The notes below the pieces were generated by a model. The model searched no databases and had not been told where the DNA came from. It saw only the letters and a program-made list of their open reading frames with translations. The position numbers and the translations under genes were made by a program. A stretch of 7,138 bases of DNA from Thermococcaceae archaeon (GTDB lineage Archaea > Methanobacteriota_B > Thermococci > Thermococcales > Thermococcaceae): NCBI GenBank assembly GCA_027064745.1, contig JAMOPD010000354.1, positions 1 to 7,138 on the forward strand. The letters run 5' to 3'. Each line of letters begins with the position of its first letter. Positions within the stretch are counted from its first letter, which is position 1. Shown piece after piece: positions 4,960 through 7,138 of the stretch.

Positions 4960-5005
4960 TTCCTTTCTCCTGAAGGGTATAATAAAACCTTCTGATAAAC
5001 GACAC

Positions 5006-5031
5006 GAGAAAATGGAAGAGCAGAAAAGTAA
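5006..5031 (-). terminator. Pyrimidine-rich end of the ribosomal operon
   Basis: After the rps7 stop the minus strand reads TTACTTTTCTGCTC then ATTTTCTC, a U-rich tract like archaeal terminators. It would separate the operon from the decayed membrane-protein gene. The T-runs are only four long, so the call is weak. Confidence 0.3.
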
Positions 5032-5038
5032 CCAGTCC

Positions 5039-5686
5039 TCAGCGTGAGGACTGTGCAATCCTCTCGATTTCTTCCTTCTTGCTGTAGGCAAAGCTCTTTG
5101 GATCCCTGTTTGCTGCAGCTATGATCTCCTCTGCTAAAGCCTGAGCATAGCTCGTCTTGTTCTTGTAGCACTTGGCTGAGGCACCGAGGGCTATGTTCCT
5201 CAGGGCAACATCAAGCCTTCTCATCGGGGCGATATCAACGGCCATGTGATATCTAATGCCACCGAAGGCAATTGTTGTTGTGTCCTCCCTTGGAGCAGCG
5301 TTCTCTATAGCCTTTATCAGAACCTGAATCGGGTTCTTTTTGGTTCTCCGCTCTATGATTGTGAAAGCTTCCTTGACAACCTCATAAGCCTTTATCTTCT
5401 TGCTCATTAATGAGCGCTGTTCTCTTCTCATAAAGTGCCCGCCGACTTTGTAGCTTGAAGCTCCGCTTCTCATGACCTTGTTTATCAAGCGTTCAACTAT
5501 GTGGACCTGAGCCTTTCCGAAGGGCTTTTTGGCATGCCTACCATGGGTATGGGGTAGTATTCTTGGCTCCAAATTTATATACGGCCTGAGTGAGGGATCT
5601 TCAACAACAACGTCCTCAACGCTCCATCTTCCAAAGACCTTGAGCTCTTTGGGCTGATAGAATCTTTCCTGCAAGCTCTTTGCCAT
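5039..5686 (-). CDS. rps7: 30S ribosomal protein S7 (uS7)
   Basis: A 215-residue archaeal uS7, longer at the N-terminus than the bacterial form (about 156). It nucleates assembly of the 30S head by binding 16S rRNA and contacts the E-site/mRNA exit region. Recognisable family blocks are [20 protein letters not shown] (about 59-78), [20 protein letters not shown] (about 110-129) and [14 protein letters not shown] (about 165-178). The start at ATG 5684-5686 is fixed by AGGAGGTG a few bases upstream, which overlaps the S12 stop. The frame is open 42 codons further upstream, but that is inside rps12 and unlike S7. Only 4 bp separate it from rps12. It is the last gene of the operon in this window. 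Confidence 0.97.
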   Translation of the reverse strand: MAKSLQERFYQPKELKVFGRWSVEDVVVEDPSLRPYINLEPRILPHTHGRHAKKPFGKAQVHIVERLINKVMRSGASSYKVGGHFMRREQRSLMSKKIKAYEVVKEAFTIIERRTKKNPIQVLIKAIENAAPREDTTTIAFGGIRYHMAVDIAPMRRLDVALRNIALGASAKCYKNKTSYAQALAEEIIAAANRDPKSFAYSKKEEIERIAQSSR

Positions 5687-5690
5687 GTTT

Positions 5691-6134
5691 TCACCTCCTT
5701 GGCTTCTCCTTTCTGCCCTTAACCAGCTCCTTGAGGGAAACCCTGTTGACCTTGACAACCTTGTACCGGATTCCCGGGATATCGCCGACTGAACCGCCCT
5801 TTGGACCGCCAATTCCCTCGATGATGACCTCGTCGTGCTCGTCGATGTGGTTTATAGCACCGTCACCCGGAGTGAAAGCCGTTACAACTCTACCGTTCTT
5901 GATGAGCTGAACCCTGACAGCCTTTCTCATTCCTGAGTTCGGTTGCTTTGCTTCAACTGCAATTTTCTCAAGGACAATACCCTTTGCCTGCGGTGCTCCT
6001 TCAAGTGGATCGCTCTTCTCCTTAAGCCTGAGGACTCTTCTCTTATATCTAACGTCACTCCACCTGAACTTCTGCCGCTTGAGCCTGAGCTTCCTTCCAG
6101 CGAATTCACCATTTGGGGCCTTTTTACCAGCCAT
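5691..6134 (-). CDS. rps12: 30S ribosomal protein S12 (uS12)
   Basis: A 147-residue archaeal/eukaryal-type uS12. It lies at the decoding centre of the small subunit and affects translational accuracy. The [20 protein letters not shown] block (about 61-80) corresponds to the KKPNSALRK loop of bacteria where streptomycin-resistance changes map. [14 protein letters not shown] and [11 protein letters not shown] are the second conserved region, and the C-terminus is basic (KGRKEKPRR). The start is ATG 6132-6134: GAGGTGAT lies a few bases upstream. The in-frame GTG at 6141-6143 is part of that ribosome binding site and is not the start. The gene lies 17 bp after nusA, and its last codons carry the S7 ribosome binding site. 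Confidence 0.97.
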   Translation of the reverse strand: MAGKKAPNGEFAGRKLRLKRQKFRWSDVRYKRRVLRLKEKSDPLEGAPQAKGIVLEKIAVEAKQPNSGMRKAVRVQLIKNGRVVTAFTPGDGAINHIDEHDEVIIEGIGGPKGGSVGDIPGIRYKVVKVNRVSLKELVKGRKEKPRR

Positions 6135-6151
6135 GATCATCACCTCTTAAA

Positions 6152-6589
6152 TCAAATTATAATCACATCTTGAATGCCGTGATGCCTCTCCATAAGCTCC
6201 TTCACTAGGTTTATGTTTTGCCCTCCTCTTCCTATAGCTCTCGGCTTTTCCCTCTGATTTATATCAAGGAGGGCTACTTTCTTTCCATCTTTCTTCTCAG
6301 TGATATGAACTTTTTTAACCTTTACTCCCATCGTTTTATAAATGTTCCTGAGAAATTCTTCTGGGTTCTCTGAGTGCTCTATAAGCTCAATTTCTTTTCC
6401 CAACATTCCCTGCACTCTCTTAACATTAACACCCCGCTTACCGAGTGCCAACCCCATCTCACCTTTTTTGATTACGTAGATTAACCTGTTCCTTGTGCTG
6501 TCTATTAGACAATCCATTACTGTTGCCCCTGTCATGCTCTCGAAAAGTGCTATATATTTAATCTGATCTGTATTTAGTTTAAGTGGCAT
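6152..6589 (-). CDS. nusA: Archaeal NusA-type KH-domain transcription factor
   Basis: A 145-residue protein made of two KH RNA-binding domains, the short archaeal NusA form without the N-terminal polymerase-binding and S1 domains of bacteria. Each KH domain shows its GxxG loop: GKRG at 50-53 and GRGG at 120-123. It is predicted to bind nascent RNA during transcription elongation or termination; direct functional evidence in archaea is limited. The position between L30e and S12 is the conserved archaeal arrangement. The ATG overlaps the last base of the L30e stop (TAATG), so it is probably translated by re-initiation. No separate promoter is evident. Confidence 0.93.
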   Translation of the reverse strand: MPLKLNTDQIKYIALFESMTGATVMDCLIDSTRNRLIYVIKKGEMGLALGKRGVNVKRVQGMLGKEIELIEHSENPEEFLRNIYKTMGVKVKKVHITEKKDGKKVALLDINQREKPRAIGRGGQNINLVKELMERHHGIQDVIII

Positions 6590-6894
6590 TACTTCTTACC
6601 CCCAGCAAGGGCTAGGATATTACTTTCTCCCGGATCTACTACAGCCAGTGCGGCTATAACGAAGGGTTTTCCTAGGAGTGTTCCAAGCTCGACGCTGGTT
6701 CCATCGAACTCATATACAGGGATATTACTGAGTCTGGAATAGTATGTTACGTCATCTTTAACATCCTTCGGTGCATTTTTAGCTATGATAATGAGTTTAG
6801 CTCCACCAGTCTTAGACAGCTCAATAGTCCTCTTTGAGCCAATGATAATTTTTCCTGTTTCAAGCACCTTCCTAAGTTCGAAGGCTAAATCCAT
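6589..6894 (-). CDS. rpl30e: 50S ribosomal protein L30e (eL30)
   Basis: A 101-residue protein of the L7Ae/L30e family, found in archaea and eukaryotes only. Family features are the [14 protein letters not shown] segment (about 29-42), [13 protein letters not shown] (about 51-63) and the GTLLGKPF stretch (about 72-79), which together form the RNA-binding alpha/beta sandwich. A small [13 protein letters not shown] tail ends the protein. The ATG at 6892-6894 is preceded by GGAGGTG, which lies in the last codons of rpoA2, and only 3 bp separate the two genes. It overlaps nusA by 1 nt. Confidence 0.95.
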   Translation of the reverse strand: MDLAFELRKVLETGKIIIGSKRTIELSKTGGAKLIIIAKNAPKDVKDDVTYYSRLSNIPVYEFDGTSVELGTLLGKPFVIAALAVVDPGESNILALAGGKK

Positions 6895-6897
6895 TAA

Positions 6898-7138
6898 TCA
6901 CACCTCCCGTGGTTTTAGTGGCAGTCTCATAGCTAACTTAACTATACCCGTTCCAACAGGGACGGGCTGTCCAATTAACACGTTCTCAACGACACCGTTA
7001 AGGGGATCTACTTCTCCCCTTTCGGCGGCTTCAAATAGATGTTGAGTGGTAATCTCGAAAGCAGCTCTGGCCAGCACGCTGGCCTTTTCTCCGACAACAC
7101 CATGCCTTCCGATTGGCCTTATAACCCCATCGAGGGTC
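6898..7138 (-). CDS. rpoA2: DNA-directed RNA polymerase subunit A'' (C-terminal 79-80 codons, partial)
   Basis: The frame runs in from the right edge and stops at TGA (6898-6900). It shows the highly conserved end of the largest-subunit C-terminal half: IRPIGRHG, then [21 protein letters not shown], then a charged loop, [17 protein letters not shown] and the terminal RLPLKPREV. Archaea split the beta'-like largest subunit into A' and A''; this part belongs to the clamp/jaw side near the active site. The gene heads the visible operon, and its last codons contain the L30e ribosome binding site. The start and the operon promoter lie outside the window. Confidence 0.95.
   Translation of the reverse strand, partial: TLDGVIRPIGRHGVVGEKASVLARAAFEITTQHLFEAAERGEVDPLNGVVENVLIGQPVPVGTGIVKLAMRLPLKPREV

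Noticed and set aside
5687..5812. N-terminal extension of S7 by 42 codons.
   Set aside because: The extension lies inside rps12 in another frame and reads as a low-complexity shadow. The ribosome binding site AGGAGGTG points to ATG 5686.
6135..6143. GTG at 6141-6143 as the start of S12.
   Set aside because: This GTG is part of the GAGGTGAT ribosome binding site. The ATG at 6132-6134 gives the standard [12 protein letters not shown]-terminus.

Overview
The window looks like chromosomal DNA of a hyperthermophilic euryarchaeon of the order Thermococcales (Thermococcus or Pyrococcus type). The grounds are the archaeal gene order rpoA2 - rpl30e - nusA - rps12 - rps7, an Nre-family DNA repair protein with an N-terminal zinc cluster and a C-terminal PCNA-binding motif, tRNA genes that encode their own CCA ends, archaeal TATA boxes, and GGAGGTGAT-type ribosome binding sites. 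The genus assignment is recognition from memory; I could not search a database.

Layout. Positions 1-43 hold the last codons of a plus-strand gene. A ThiS/MoaD-like sulfur-carrier protein (113-316, minus) converges on it. Next come two minus-strand tRNA genes transcribed as a pair, tRNA-Ser(GCU) then tRNA-Cys(GCA), from a TATA box at about 676-684. Between that promoter and the nre gene lies a 74-bp non-coding segment with 15-bp terminal inverted repeats and a 9-bp direct repeat on each side; it looks like a miniature transposable element. Then come nre (832-2079, plus) and a type I phosphodiesterase/nucleotide pyrophosphatase-like enzyme (2111-3235, plus).

Positions 3236-5038 form a small accessory island between the phosphodiesterase gene and the ribosomal operon. 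It contains two paralogous small membrane-protein genes on the minus strand. Both appear broken, by different lesions: an in-frame TAA in one and a +1 frameshift in the other. Between them lie the relic of a plus-strand antitoxin/PIN-toxin pair (an in-frame TAG in the antitoxin, and a toxin cut after about 16 codons) and a complete minus-strand AbrB-type vapB/vapC pair. The relic toxin runs straight into the 3' end of the complete vapC.

The right end (5039-7138, minus) is the tightly packed transcription/translation operon: the 3' part of RNA polymerase subunit A'', L30e, archaeal NusA, S12 and S7. Spacings range from a 1-nt overlap to 17 nt, and S7 is the last gene of that cluster here.

The best candidates for something undescribed are the miniature element upstream of nre and the pair of decayed membrane-protein paralogs with a shared leader and an almost identical C-terminal tail.
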